Source: Phocoena phocoena (lineage: Eukaryota; Chordata; Mammalia; Artiodactyla; Phocoenidae). Taken from it: a stretch of DNA of 64,000 nt. Both the position numbers and the translations under genes were made by a program. Below, piece by piece: positions 23,307-33,299 of the stretch (position 1 is its first letter; each line of letters starts with the position of its first letter). Below the pieces are notes generated by a model that worked only from the letters and a program-made list of their open reading frames with translations, did no database searches and was not told where the DNA came from. The stretch is taken from NCBI RefSeq assembly GCF_963924675.1, contig NC_089232.1, forward strand, positions 45,858,522-45,922,521, read 5' to 3'.

Positions 23307-24200
23307 CTAGAGAAGTTCCTTTAGCAGTTGTTGTAGAGCTGGTTTGGTGGTGCTGAACCCCCTCAGCTTTTGCTTGTCTGTAAAGGTTTCAATTTCCCCA
23401 TCAAATCTGAATGAGATTCTTGCTGGGTAGAGTAATCTTGGTTGCAGGTTTTTCTCCTTCATCACTTTAAATATGTCCTGCCAGTCCCTTCTGGCTTACA
23501 GAGTTTCTGCTGAAAGATCAGCTGTTAACCTTATGGGGATTCCCTTGTGTGTTATTTGTTGTTTTTCCCTTGCTGCTTTTAATATGTTTTCTTTTTATTT
23601 AATTTTTGACAGTTTGATTAATATGTGTCTTGGCGTATTTCTCCTTGGATATATCCTGTATGGGACTCTCTGTGCTTCCTGGACTTGATTAACTATTTCC
23701 TTTCCCATATTAGAGATGTTTTCAACTATAATCTTTTCAAGTATTTTCTCAGTCATTTTCTTTTTCTCTTCTTCTTCTGGAACCCCTATAATTCGAATGT
23801 TGGTGTGTTTAATGTTGTCCCAGAGGTCTCTGAGTCTGTCCTCAGTTCTTTTCATTCTTTTTTCTTTATTCTGCCCTGCAGTAGTTATTTCCACTATTTT
23901 ATCTTCCAGGTCACTTATCTGTTCTTCTGCCTCAGTTATTCTGCTAGTGATCCCATCTAGAGTATTTTTCATTTCATTTATTGTGTTGTTCATCGTTGTT
24001 TGTTTCATCTTTAGTTCTTCTAGGTCCTTGTTAAATGTTTCTTGCATTTTCTATATTCTATTTCCAAGATTTTGGATCATCTTTACTATCATTATTCTGA
24101 ATTCTTTTTCAGGTAGACTGCCTATTTCCTCTTCATTTGTTAGGTCTGGTGGGTTTTTATCTTGCTCCTTCAACTGCTGTGTGTTTTTCTGTCTTCTCAT
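23307..24200 (-). pseudogene. L1 ORF1 (RNA-binding chaperone), three in-frame stops
   Basis: ORF1p coats L1 RNA as a coiled-coil trimer. ATG at 24198-24200 and the terminal TAG at 23307-23309 frame 894 nt (297 codons) with no net frameshift. The N-terminal and middle parts are heptad-rich and charged ('EEQISDLEDKIVEIT'). The RRM-like segment shows 'NIRIIGVPEEEEKKKMTEK' and 'RRNTPRHI', and the C-terminal domain includes the usual 'ADLSAETL' and 'ARRDWQDIF' blocks. Premature stops lie at 24051-24053 (TAG), 23595-23597 (TAA) and 23496-23498 (TAA), each explicable by point changes. The absence of indels suggests modest age. The plus-strand 227-codon frame 23716-24399 is only its antisense shadow. 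Confidence 0.9.
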
Positions 24201-26242
24201 TTTGTTTATCTTACTGTGTTTGGGGTCTCCTTTTTGCAGGCTGCAGGTTTGCAGTTCCTGTTGTTTTTGGTGTCTGTCCCCAGTGGCTAAGGTTAGTTCA
24301 GTGGGTTGTGTAGGCTTGCTTTTGGAGGGGACTAGTGCCTGTGTTCTGGTGGATGAGGCTGGATCTTGTCTTTATGTTGGGCAGGTCCTCCTCTGGTGAT
24401 GTGTTTTGGGGTGTCTGTGGACTTATTATGATTTTAGGCAACCTCTCTGCTAATGGGTGGGGTTGTATTCCTGTCTTGCTCGTTGTTTGCCATAGGATGT
24501 CCAGCACTGTAACTTGCTCGTCATTGAGTGAAGCTGGGTGCTGGTGTTGAGATGGAGATCTCTGGGAGATTTTCACCGTTTGATATTATGTGGAGCTGGG
24601 AGGTCTCTTGTGGACCAGTGTCCTGAAGTTGGCTCTCCCACCTCCGATGCACAGCACTGACTCCTTGCTGCAGCACCAAGAGCCATTCATCCACACGGCT
24701 CAGAATAAAAAGGAGAAAAAGTAGAAAGAAAGAATTAGCAGAAGTAGAAAGAAAGAAAGTAAGAGAGAAAGGAGGAAAGGAGGGAGGAAGGAAGAAGTAG
24801 GGAAGGAAGGAAAAGAAGAAAGAAAGAACATAAAGTAAAATAAAATAAGATAAAATATAGTAAAGTTATTAAAATAAAAAAAATTATTAAGAGAAAAAAA
24901 AAACGGACAGATTGAACCCTAGGACAAATGGTGGAAGCAAAGGTATACAGACAAAATCTCACACAGAAGCATACACGTACGCACTCACAAAAAGAGGAAA
25001 AGGGGAAAAAAATCATAAATCTTGCTCTCAAAGTCCACCTCCTCATTTTGGGATGATTCGTTGTCTATTCATGTATTCCACAGATGCAGGGTACATCAAG
25101 TTGATTGTGGAGCTTTAATCCACTGCTCCTGAGGCTGCTGGGAGAGATTTCCCTTTCTCTTCTTTGTTCTCACAGCTCCCAGGGGCTCAGCTTTGGATTT
25201 GGCCCCGCCTCTGCGTGTAGGTCGCCTGAGGGCGTCTTTTCTTCGCTCAGACAGGACGGGGTTAAAGGAGCCGCTGATTCGGGGGCTCTGGCTCACTCAG
25301 GCCGGGGGAGGGAGGGGCACGGAGTGTGGGGGAGCCTGCGGCGACAGAGGCCTGTGTGAAGTTGCACCAGCCTGAGGCGCGCCGTGCGTTCTCCCGGTGG
25401 AGTTGTCCCTGGATCACGGGACCCTGGCAGTGGCGGGCTGCAGAGGCTCCCCGGAAGGGAGGTGTGGATAGTGACCTGTGCTCGCAAACAGGCTTCTTGG
25501 TGGCGGCAGCAGCAGCCTTAGCGTCTCATGCCCGTCTCTGGGGTCTGCGCTTTTAGCTGCGCCTCGCGCCCGTCTCTGGAGCTCCTTTAAGCAGCGCTCT
25601 TAATCCCCTCTCCTCGCGCACCAGGAAACAAAGAAAGGAAGAAAAAGTCTCTTGCCTCTTCGGCAGGTGCAGACTTTTCCCCGGACTCCCTCCCGGCCAG
25701 CCGTGGCGCACTAGCCCACTGCAGGCTGTGTTCACGCCGCCAACCCCAGTCCTCTCCCGGAGCTCCGACCGAAGCCCGAGCCTCAGCTCCCAGCCCCCGC
25801 CTGCCATGGCGGGTGAGCAGAAAAGCCTCTCGAGCTGGTGAGTGCCGGTCGGCCCTGACCCTCTGTGCGGGAATCTTTCCGCTTTGCCCTCCGCACCCCT
25901 GTTGCTGTGCTCTCCTCCGCGGCTCCGAAGCTTTCCCCCTCCGCCACCCGCAGTCTCCGCCTGCGAAGCGGCTTCCTAGTGTGTGGAAACTTTTCCTCCT
26001 TCACAGCTCCCTCCCACTGGTGCAGGTCCCGTCCCTATTCTTTTGTCTCTGTTTATTCTTTCTTCTTTTGCCCTACCCAGGTACGTAGGGAGTTTCTTGC
26101 CTTTTGGGAGGTCTGAGGACTTCTGCCAGCGTTCAGTAGATGTTCTGTAGGAGTTGTTCCACGTGTAGATGTATTTCTGGTGTATCTGTGGGGAGGAAGG
26201 TGATCTCCGCGTCTTACTCTTCCGCCATCTTCCCGGAATCCC
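24201..26242 (-). promoter_or_regulatory. L1 5' UTR with CpG-rich internal promoter region
   Basis: About 2 kb upstream of ORF1 on the minus strand. The outer part, about 25130-26000, is dense in CpG ('gcgcctcgcgcccg', 'ctccgcggctccgaag') and contrasts sharply with the CpG-poor window. The start carries 'aagatggcgg', a YY1-type site that in L1s sets the transcription start. L1 5' UTRs act as internal RNA polymerase II promoters and usually also show antisense activity. Retained CpGs suggest recent insertion or incomplete methylation-driven decay. The many frames here have no coding meaning. Confidence 0.8.
24715..24905. repeat. Purine-rich GAAA/GGAA low-complexity tract in the L1 5' UTR
   Basis: About 190 bp, almost purely A and G on the plus strand, from GAAA/GGAA/AGGAGGG units and then AAATA/AAGAT-like units and an A run near 24893-24902. 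The minus-strand 103-codon frame across it is low-complexity and not a gene. Confidence 0.85.
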
Positions 26243-26700
26243 TATTGTGTGCATTTATTTGAGCATAAGTCAGGAGTTAGGTTCACTGTTACACGGTGAT
26301 CTCATTTCTATAAGGCTTGATCAGAACAGAAATGGGCAAACAGGAAAGGGGCAAAAGAGCTGCTGACAAGTCCCTACTTGTCAAACATCATTCCATTTCT
26401 ATGGGATTAGGGATGAAAGTCTGTCTTCTGTAACTTCATGCTGACATAGGGAGTCGTATTCTTAGAGTGGAAGATGTTGACATGGGTCTGTAGCATCTCT
26501 TTGCTGACCATTTTAGTTGCCTGCTTATATATACAGGCAGAGCAAGCTACAATTATTTTGATGCCCCCAAAGATACAGATAATTATGAGTAGTAAAGTTA
26601 ATCCCGTTCTCTTGAGCCCAGTACTTGGGACTGTGTTAGCCATAGATGGAGCAGCTTATGTCATGGCTACAATCTGGTTATCATGCAGTTAGCTTTTCTC
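26243..26700 (-). mobile_element. Possible endogenous retrovirus remnant (Env tail followed by LTR-like sequence)
   Basis: The minus-strand frame 26407-26643 (78 codons) contains a hydrophobic stretch 'GLTLLLIIICIFGGIKIIV' followed by a short cysteine- and lysine-containing tail. This pattern resembles the membrane anchor and cytoplasmic tail of a retroviral transmembrane Env subunit. Downstream (to 26243) lies AT/GC-mixed sequence that could be the start of an LTR, cut by the full-length L1. No other retroviral gene is recognisable, the upstream frame is broken, and it encodes nothing complete. A chance hydrophobic frame is a real alternative. Confidence 0.25.
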
Positions 26701-26914
26701 TCTCTGGTGGCAGTTATAGTATCTGTAAAACAAAGAAGGAAAGTGCATCAGACACTGAGTCTCTGACACTATTGTCCTAATCATTAGCCGTTTGAACCTG
26801 ATACTTTGTGCCTCAGGGAGGGTTGAGAGACTTCAGCTTTTCTACAAAAAAGAGGCAGGGGACATGGAGGGGGCCTTTGTACCTGGCGGGGATGGCTCAG
26901 GGTTCTCTTCTGTT

Positions 26915-27045
26915 TCATCAGCATCTTATGGAGATTGTTAGAAATAAAAATTCTTGGGCCCCATCCCAGACTTACTAAAGCCTCATCTCTTGGAGTGGGG
27001 CCTGGGAACCTACGTTCTAATGTGCTTTCCAGGTGGTCTTCATGT
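26915..27045 (+). mobile_element. hAT-Charlie MITE (MER5/MER58-like)
   Basis: 'catcagcatcttatggagattgttagaaataaaaattct', 'gggccccatcccagacttactaaa', 'gagtggggcctgggaacc' and 'ctaatgtgctttccaggtgg' follow the MER58-type order. The largest non-L1 frame of the window (minus 26784-27308, 174 codons) runs across it and is therefore considered spurious. Confidence 0.65.
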
Positions 27046-27559
27046 ACATAAATGTTTGATAAATTCTGTTTTGAAATGTTCTGCTCTGTCCTCTTGATGG
27101 GGTGCCTCCATCCCCAGGCTTTAAAACTCTCTGCCCTGAGTCTGTTTCCAGAACTTGTGTGGGTCTCTCCCCCAGGCCCATCAAGGGGCAGTTGTTTTTT
27201 GGGGCTGTGGATGAGTATGGACATGTGAAGGTGTCCACACACATGTATACCACGTCCCTTGCCAGACAGCATGGAACTGAGGGAAGGAAGAGAAGGGCAG
27301 TGAGCCACAGGTTGAGGGCTGGTTTTTCCGTTCTTCTAGTTCTAAATTTGAACTTACCTTCTGGGTCATTTTGAAGCTGAATTTATTAAGATAGCAGTAG
27401 AGAACATATTTTATTTAACTGTTTGCTAGTTTGATATATACCATTTCAACATTCAGATACATGATATGAGGGTCTCTATTTGTGACCTCTGCCCAGGCCT
27501 GCAAATATTAAGGTGGAGCCTGCTGTGAAGTTTTACTATTAGTTTCCCTTCTGTGTTTT

Positions 27560-27690
27560 CCACTAGGCTGGAACTCTTTGGGAGTAAGGACTGGGTTTAT
27601 TCGCCCCTAACTCCTTTGCCTCCTGCAGTGCCTGGCAGAAGTGGCTTAGCAAATGTGTGCCAAATAATAAGTAAATGAATAAATAAACGA
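27560..27690 (+). mobile_element. L2 LINE 3' terminus
   Basis: 'actaggctggaactctttgggagtaaggactggg', 'gcctcctgcagtgcctggca' and a closing 'taagtaaatgaataaataaacgaatg' tail match the L2 3' end. Confidence 0.7.
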
Positions 27691-28194
27691 ATGCCTTTGT
27701 GAAAATCGGTGCTGTCAGGGAAACCTTGTTGGGGAGGTACTGGCCCCACATGGGGTTTGTCCTTTGAGCAGGACCAGTGAGACCATTGCAGGCAGATGGA
27801 GTGTCCTCAAGCAGGCAACACTCTCTGCTATTATCACATAAATTGTTAGAATTAGGGAAAATAAAGGGGGTATAACATCGACTTGATATCATCTGATGGA
27901 ACAGATTCACCAGACCAAATAAAGCTAAGCAGGCTCTGAAGTCCAAGCAAGGTGGCAAAGAGAACCAAATGCCATAGATTAATTAGAAGTAATGAAAACA
28001 GCTATCAAACTAGTCTAAAGTCTTGGCTTACTACAGTTAGTGTTCAGTACAAACTAGTTAAATTAGCAGTTCCCAGGTGTTGGCTTTACAGACTATATAA
28101 ATTATGCACTGAGGCAAGAAGCTCTGTCCATACCAGGGCCTTATTTTGGTGGTTCTTTTTGTTCTGTGGTTTTCTGTGTGGCATCTGTTTGTTT
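27691..28194. other. Unique non-coding DNA
   Basis: No repeat or exon was recognised. Frames 27563-27958 (minus, 131 codons) and 27952-28215 (plus) have no identifiable domain. Confidence 0.45.
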
Positions 28195-28670
28195 TTTCTT
28201 TTAATTAAAATATAGTTGATTTACAATATTATGTTAGTTTCAGGTGTACTACATGATTTGACATTTGAATACATTATGAAATGATCATCATAATAAGTCT
28301 AGTAACCATCTGTCCCTATACAAAGTTATTATGATATTATTGACAATATTCTTTATGTGGTATATTGCATCATTGTGGCTTGTTTATTATATAACTGGAG
28401 GTTTGTATCTCTTAATTTCCTTCACCTGTTTCAACTACCTCCCTCTCCCCCCTCCCTTCTGGCAACCACCATTTGTTCTCTGTACCTATGAGTCTGTTTT
28501 TGTTTTGTCTTGCTTGTTATGCATTTTAGATTCCACATATAAGTAAGATCATGTGGTACTGGTATTTCTCTGCCTGACTTACTTCACTTAGCAAAATACA
28601 CTCTAGATCCCTAGATCCATCCATGCTGTTGCAACTGGCAATATTTCATTTTTTATGGCTGAGTAATATT

Positions 28671-28714
<44 letters not shown>

Positions 28715-30874
28715 TATCACATCTTCTTTATCCATTCAAGTATAGATGGACACTTTCTTTCATATCTTGGCTGTTATAAAGAATGATGCAGTGGACATTG
28801 GGATGCATATATCTTTTTGAATGAGTGTTTTTCTTTCTTTGGGTAAATACTCAGAAGTGAAATTGCTGGATCATATGACAGTTATATTTTTAACTTTTTG
28901 TGAACCTCCGTACTGTTTTCCATAGTGGGTGCACCAATTTACATTCCCACTAACAGTGCACAAGAGTTCCGTTTTCTCCACATGTTTGGCAACAGTTGTT
29001 ATTTCTTGTCTATTTGATAGTAGCCGTTCTGACAGGTACGAGGTAATATCTCATTGTGGTTTTGATTTGCATTTCTGTGATGATTAGTGATGTTAAGCAT
29101 CTTTTCATGTGTCTGTTGGGCATCTGTATGTCTGCTTTGGAAAAACGTCTATTCAGGTCCTCTGCTATTATTAGTTGGATATTAACCCCATATTGGATTA
29201 TTGTTTGCAAATAGCTTCTTCCATTCAGTAGGTGGCCTTTTCATTTTGTTGATAGTTTCCTTCACTGTGCAAAACTTATTAGTTTGATGTAGTTCCACCT
29301 GACTATTTTTGCTTTTGTTTCCCTTGCCTGAACAGACAGATCCAAGAAAATATTGCTAAGAGCAATGTTTTCCTCTAGAAGTTTTATGATTTCTGGTCTT
29401 ATTTTAAGTCTTTAATCAACTTTGAGTTTACTTTTGTATATAGTGTGAGAAAGTAGTCCAGTTTGATTCTTTTGCATGTAGCTGTCCTGTTTTCCTAACA
29501 TCATTTATTAAATAGACTATCTTTTCATCATTGTGTATTCTTGCCTCCTTTGTTGTAGATTGACCATATAAGAGTGGCTTTATTTTTGGGCTTTTTATTC
29601 TGTTCCATTGATCCATGTGTCTGTTTTTGTGGCCCTACCATACTGTTTTGATGACTGTAGCTTTGTAGTATAATTTGAAATCAGGGAGCATACCTACAGC
29701 TCTATTCTTCTTTCTTAAGATGGTTTTGGCTATTTGGGGTCTTTTGTGTTGCCATACAAATTTTAGAATTATTTATTCTAGTTTTGTGGAAAATGCCATT
29801 GGTATTTTGATAGGAATTACATTGAATCTGTAGATTGTCTTGGGTAGCATGGTCATTTTAACAATATCAATTCTTCCAATCCATCAGCACAATATATCTT
29901 TGCATTTATTTGTGCCATCTTCAATTTCTTTCATCAATGTCTTATAGTTTTCTGAGTATAGGTCTTTTACCTCCTTGGTTAGATTTATTCCTAGGTATTT
30001 TTTTTTGATGCAATTTTAAATGGGTTTTTTCTTAATTTCTCTTTCTGATAGTTTGTTGTTAAAGTACAGAAATGCAACAGATTTCTGTATATTAATTTTG
30101 TATCTTTTGACGTTACTGAATTCATTTATTAGTTCTAATAGTATTTTTGGTGTTGATTTTAGGATTTTCTGTATGTAGTATCATTCATCTACACAGTGAC
30201 AGTTTTACTTCCTTTCCAATTTGGATTTCTTTTATTTCTTTTTCTTGTCTGATTGCAGTGGCTAGGGCTTGCAATGCTGTGTTGAATAAAAATGGTGAGA
30301 GTGGGCATCCTTGTCTTGTTCCCTATCTTAGAGAAAATGCTTTTACCTTTGCACTATTATGATGTTGGCATTAGTCCTTTTATGTTGAGTTATATTCTCT
30401 CTATACCCACTTTGTTGAAAGTTTTAATCATAATAGATTTTGAATTTTGTCAAAAGTTTTTTCTGCATCTATTGAGATGATCATGTGATTATTATCTTTC
30501 TTTTTGTTAATGTGGTATATCATGTTGATTGGTTTGCAGATATTGAACCATCTTTGCATCCTTGGAATAAATCCCATTTGATCATAGTATATTATCCTTT
30601 CAATGTATTGTCGAATTCAGTTTCCTAATATTTTGAGGATTTTTGTATCTATGTTTATCAGGGATATTGGCCTGTATTTTTCTTTTTTATGTAGTGTCTT
30701 TGTCTGGTTTTGGTATCAGGGTAATGGTGGCCTTATGGTATGAATTTGGAAGTGTTCTTTCCTCTTCAGCTTTTTGGAATAGTTTGAGAAGGATAAGTAT
30801 TAACTCATTTAAATGTTTGGTAGGATTCCCCTGTGAAGCCATCTGGTCCTAGACTTCTGTTTGTTAGGAGTTTT
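28195..30874 (-). mobile_element. Older artiodactyl L1, antisense, 3' UTR and ORF2 part
   Basis: The 3' end at left is 'ttttaattaaaatatagttgatttacaatattatg'. ORF2 C-terminal and RT sequence follow, antisense, up to the 'ccatctggtcctagacttctgtttgtt' region that corresponds to SPGPDG. It is heavily decayed: frames are short and the 'FADD' region reads 'tcattcatctacacag', so the RT motif is lost. A composite L1 insertion splits it at 30874, and it resumes at 33300. Confidence 0.85.
28673..28711. repeat. (GT)n microsatellite
   Basis: About 39 bp of GT repeats within the older antisense L1, at the position where related L1 copies read 'ccattgtgtatatgt'. Confidence 0.95.
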
Positions 30875-31739
30875 TAATTTAATTTAATTTAATTTTTTTT
30901 ATTATTTATTATTATTTTTTAAAAATAAATAAAACATAATGGTACAAAAAGGTTGAAAGTTAAAGAATTGGAAAAGATATACTGTGCAAATATAAACCAA
31001 AAGGAAATTATATAATAACAGATACAGTAGACTTGAAAGCAAAAGCATTACTAGAAATAAACAAGGCCACTTCATATCAACAAGTCCAATTTACCAGGAA
31101 GTTTAAAATTTTTATGCACTTAACTTCAAATTCTATAGAGCAACAGAGCTACAAGGAAAAAATAGACAAATTCACTATCAAAATAGGAGATTTAACATAC
31201 TGCTGTCATTCACTGATAGAGGATACCTCTTTCAGAACCAGTAGACCCCCACCAAAAAAAAATTAGTAAGGATATAAAAAACTTAAATAAAGTGAGCAGC
31301 AAATTTGATTCAACAAGCAGATATATAGTCAGTATACTCCAAAACTTTACATTACAAATTATTTTCAAGCACACTTGGAACATTTTTTAAACTGACCATA
31401 TTGTGCTATAAGGCAAATTTCAACAAATTTCAAAGTAGTAAAATTATACAAAGTGTGTTTTTGACTTGTAGTTAAGCTACAAATCAGTAACAAAATAGTA
31501 ACTAGAAGTTATGAAAAACACTACTTCTAAGTAACCCCCTGAAAAACAAATCACAATTGCAGTTAGAAAATAATTTGAACTGAATGATAATAAAAATATT
31601 ACATACCAAAACTTGGATGTGACTAAAGCTGTGCTTACAGGAAAATGTATAGTCTTTTTTTTCTTTTCAAGGTAACAGTAGTGTTGTTGTTTTTTTAAAT
31701 TGCACACATGTCTATAAACCTAATAAATAGGTTTTCTTC
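30875..31739 (+). other. Non-L1-tail segment inside a composite insertion: probable 3'-transduced flank
   Basis: The interval sits between the left TSD copy (taggagtttt, 30865-30874) and the true 3' end of the L1 at about 31740. It opens with an A/T-only stretch (30875-30920) that could be a decayed poly(A) tail read on the opposite strand, followed by unrelated sequence including an ancient L1M piece. Because the TSD flanks this segment together with the L1, the simplest reading is that it was carried in as read-through transcript. The alternative is a pair of independent insertions. Confidence 0.5.
30935..31680 (+). mobile_element. Ancient L1M ORF2 endonuclease-region fragment, sense
   Basis: DNA and the 31033-31266 frame follow the L1 endonuclease region: 'KIFMHLTSNSIEQQSYKEK', then 'IDKFTIKIGDL' where 'GDFN' would be, followed by 'aaactttacattacaaatt' and 'gcacacttggaacatttttt', the L1 'GTFSRIDH' region. 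It is strongly diverged and opposite in orientation to the L1s around it. Confidence 0.65.
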
Positions 31740-33299
31740 ATTTTTTTAATACAGCAAGTTCTTATTAGTCAACAATTTTATACACATCAGTGTATACATG
31801 TCAATCCGAATCGCCCAATTCATCACACCACCTTCCCCACTGCCCCCGTGGCTTTCCCCCCGGTGTCCACACATTTGTTCTCTACATCTGTGTCTCAATT
31901 TCTGCCCTGCAAACTGGTTCATCTGTACCATTTTTCTAGGTTCCACATATATGCGTTAATATATGATACTTGTTTTTCTCCTTCTGACTTACTTCACTCT
32001 GTATGACAGTCTCTAGATCCATCCACGTCTCAACAAATGACCCAATTTCATTCCTTTTTATGACTGAGCAATATTCCATTGTATATATGTACCACATCTT
32101 TATCCACTCGTCTGTTGATGGGCATTTAGGTTGCTTCCATGACCTGGCTATTGAAAATAGTGCTGCAGTGAACATTGGGGTGCATGTGTCTTTCTGAATT
32201 GTGGTTTTCTCTGGGTATATGCCCAGTAGTGGGATTGCTGGATCAAATGGTAATTCTATTTTTAGTTTTTTAAAGAACCTCCATACTGTTCTCCATAGTG
32301 GCTGTATCAATTTACATTTCCACTGACAGTGCAAGAGGGTTCCCTTTTCTCCACACCCTCTCCAGCATTTGTTGTTTGTAGATTTTCTGATGAAGCCTAT
32401 TCTAACTGCTGTGAGGTGATACCTTATTGTAGTTTTGATTTGCATTTCTCTAATAATTAGTGATGTTGAGCAGCTTTTCATGTGCTTCTTGGCCATCTGT
32501 ATGTTTTCTTTGGAGAAATGTCTATTTAGGTCTTCTCCCCATTTTTGGATTGGGTTGTTTGTTTTATTAGTATTGAGCTGCATGAGCTGTCTATATATTT
32601 TGGAGATTAATCCTTTGTCAGTTGATTCGTTTGCAAATATTTTCTCCCATTCTGAGGGTTGTATTTTGGTCTTGTTTATGGTTTCCTTTGCTGTGCAAAA
32701 GCTTTTAAGTTTCATTAGGTCCCATTTGTTTATTTTTGTTTTTATTTCCATTACTCTAGGAGGTGGATCAAAAAAGATCTTTCTGTGATTTATGTCATAG
32801 AGGGTTCTTCCTATGTTTTCCTCTGAGTTTTGTAGTGTCCGGTCTTACATTTAGGTCTCTAATCCATTTTGAGTTTATTTTTGTGTGTGGTGTTAGGGAG
32901 TGTTCTAATTTCATTCTTTTACATGCAGCTGTCCAGTTTTCCCAGCACCACTTATTGAAGAGACTGTCTTTTCTCCATTGTATATCCTTGCCTCATTTGC
33001 CACAGATTAGTTGACCGTAGGTGCATGGGTTTATCTCTGGGCTTTCTATCTTGTTCCATTGATCTATGTTTCTGATTTTGTGCCAGTACCATATTGTCTT
33101 GATTACTGTAGCTTTGTAGTATAGTCTGAAGTCAGGGCATCTGATTCCTCCAGCTCTGTTTTTTTCCCCTCAAGACTGCTTCGGCTATTCAGGGTCTTTT
33201 GTGTCTCCATAACAATTTTAAGATTTTTTGTTCTAGTTCTCTAAAAAATGCCATTGGTAATTTGATAGGGATTGCATTGAATCTGTAGATTGCTTTGGG
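31740..33299 (-). mobile_element. 5'-truncated L1 of a second 3'-UTR subfamily, antisense
   Basis: The left end is 'tttttttaatacagcaagttcttattagtc', followed by 'acacatcagtgtatacatgtcaatc', a 3' UTR type different from the full-length copy at 19071-26242. ORF2 C-terminal sequence continues to '...gcattgaatctgtagattgctttgggta' at 33299, where the element is 5'-truncated. The adjoining 'taggagtttt' (33300-33309) matches 30865-30874. Confidence 0.85.
31936..32751 (-). pseudogene. L1 ORF2 C-terminal fragment, 271 codons open
   Basis: An uninterrupted C-terminal ORF2 segment, beginning at an internal methionine ([19 protein letters not shown]) and ending at the normal ORF2 stop. It includes the C-terminal cysteine-containing stretch '[19 protein letters not shown]', thought to bind RNA, and '[19 protein letters not shown]'. 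The homologous region at 19445-20263 is broken by a frame change. It lacks endonuclease and reverse transcriptase, so no function is expected. Confidence 0.9.

Larger units (their letters stand above)
19071..26242 (-). mobile_element. Essentially full-length cetacean-type LINE-1, antisense
   Basis: About 7.17 kb. The 3' end is at the left: a T run of about 14, then 'acatctttattggagtata', the reverse of an AATAAA-bearing L1 tail. Moving right come the 3' UTR, ORF2 (to 23248), a 58-bp spacer, ORF1 (to 24200) and a ~2.0 kb 5' UTR. The 5' terminus on the minus strand reads 'ggattccgggaagatggcgg', with the YY1-like 'aagatggcgg' expected at an L1 start. Both ORFs carry disabling changes, so it should not mobilise autonomously. 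No clear TSD was found: the left flank ends 'gttccatttg', while the right flank begins 'ctattgtgtgc'. Confidence 0.93.

Noticed and set aside
23716..24399. 227-codon plus-strand open frame rich in hydrophobic residues
   Set aside because: It lies exactly antisense to L1 ORF1 and the adjoining 5' UTR. The hydrophobic translation is the expected mirror of a lysine/glutamate-rich coiled coil.
25105..26116. CpG island with several overlapping frames that could suggest a gene promoter and first exon
   Set aside because: The block is the L1 5' UTR, continuous with L1 ORF1 and ending at an L1-type 5' terminus.
26784..27308. 174-codon minus-strand open frame, the longest outside L1s
   Set aside because: It overlaps an old hAT repeat, has no recognisable domain, no splice or promoter context, and biased low-information composition.
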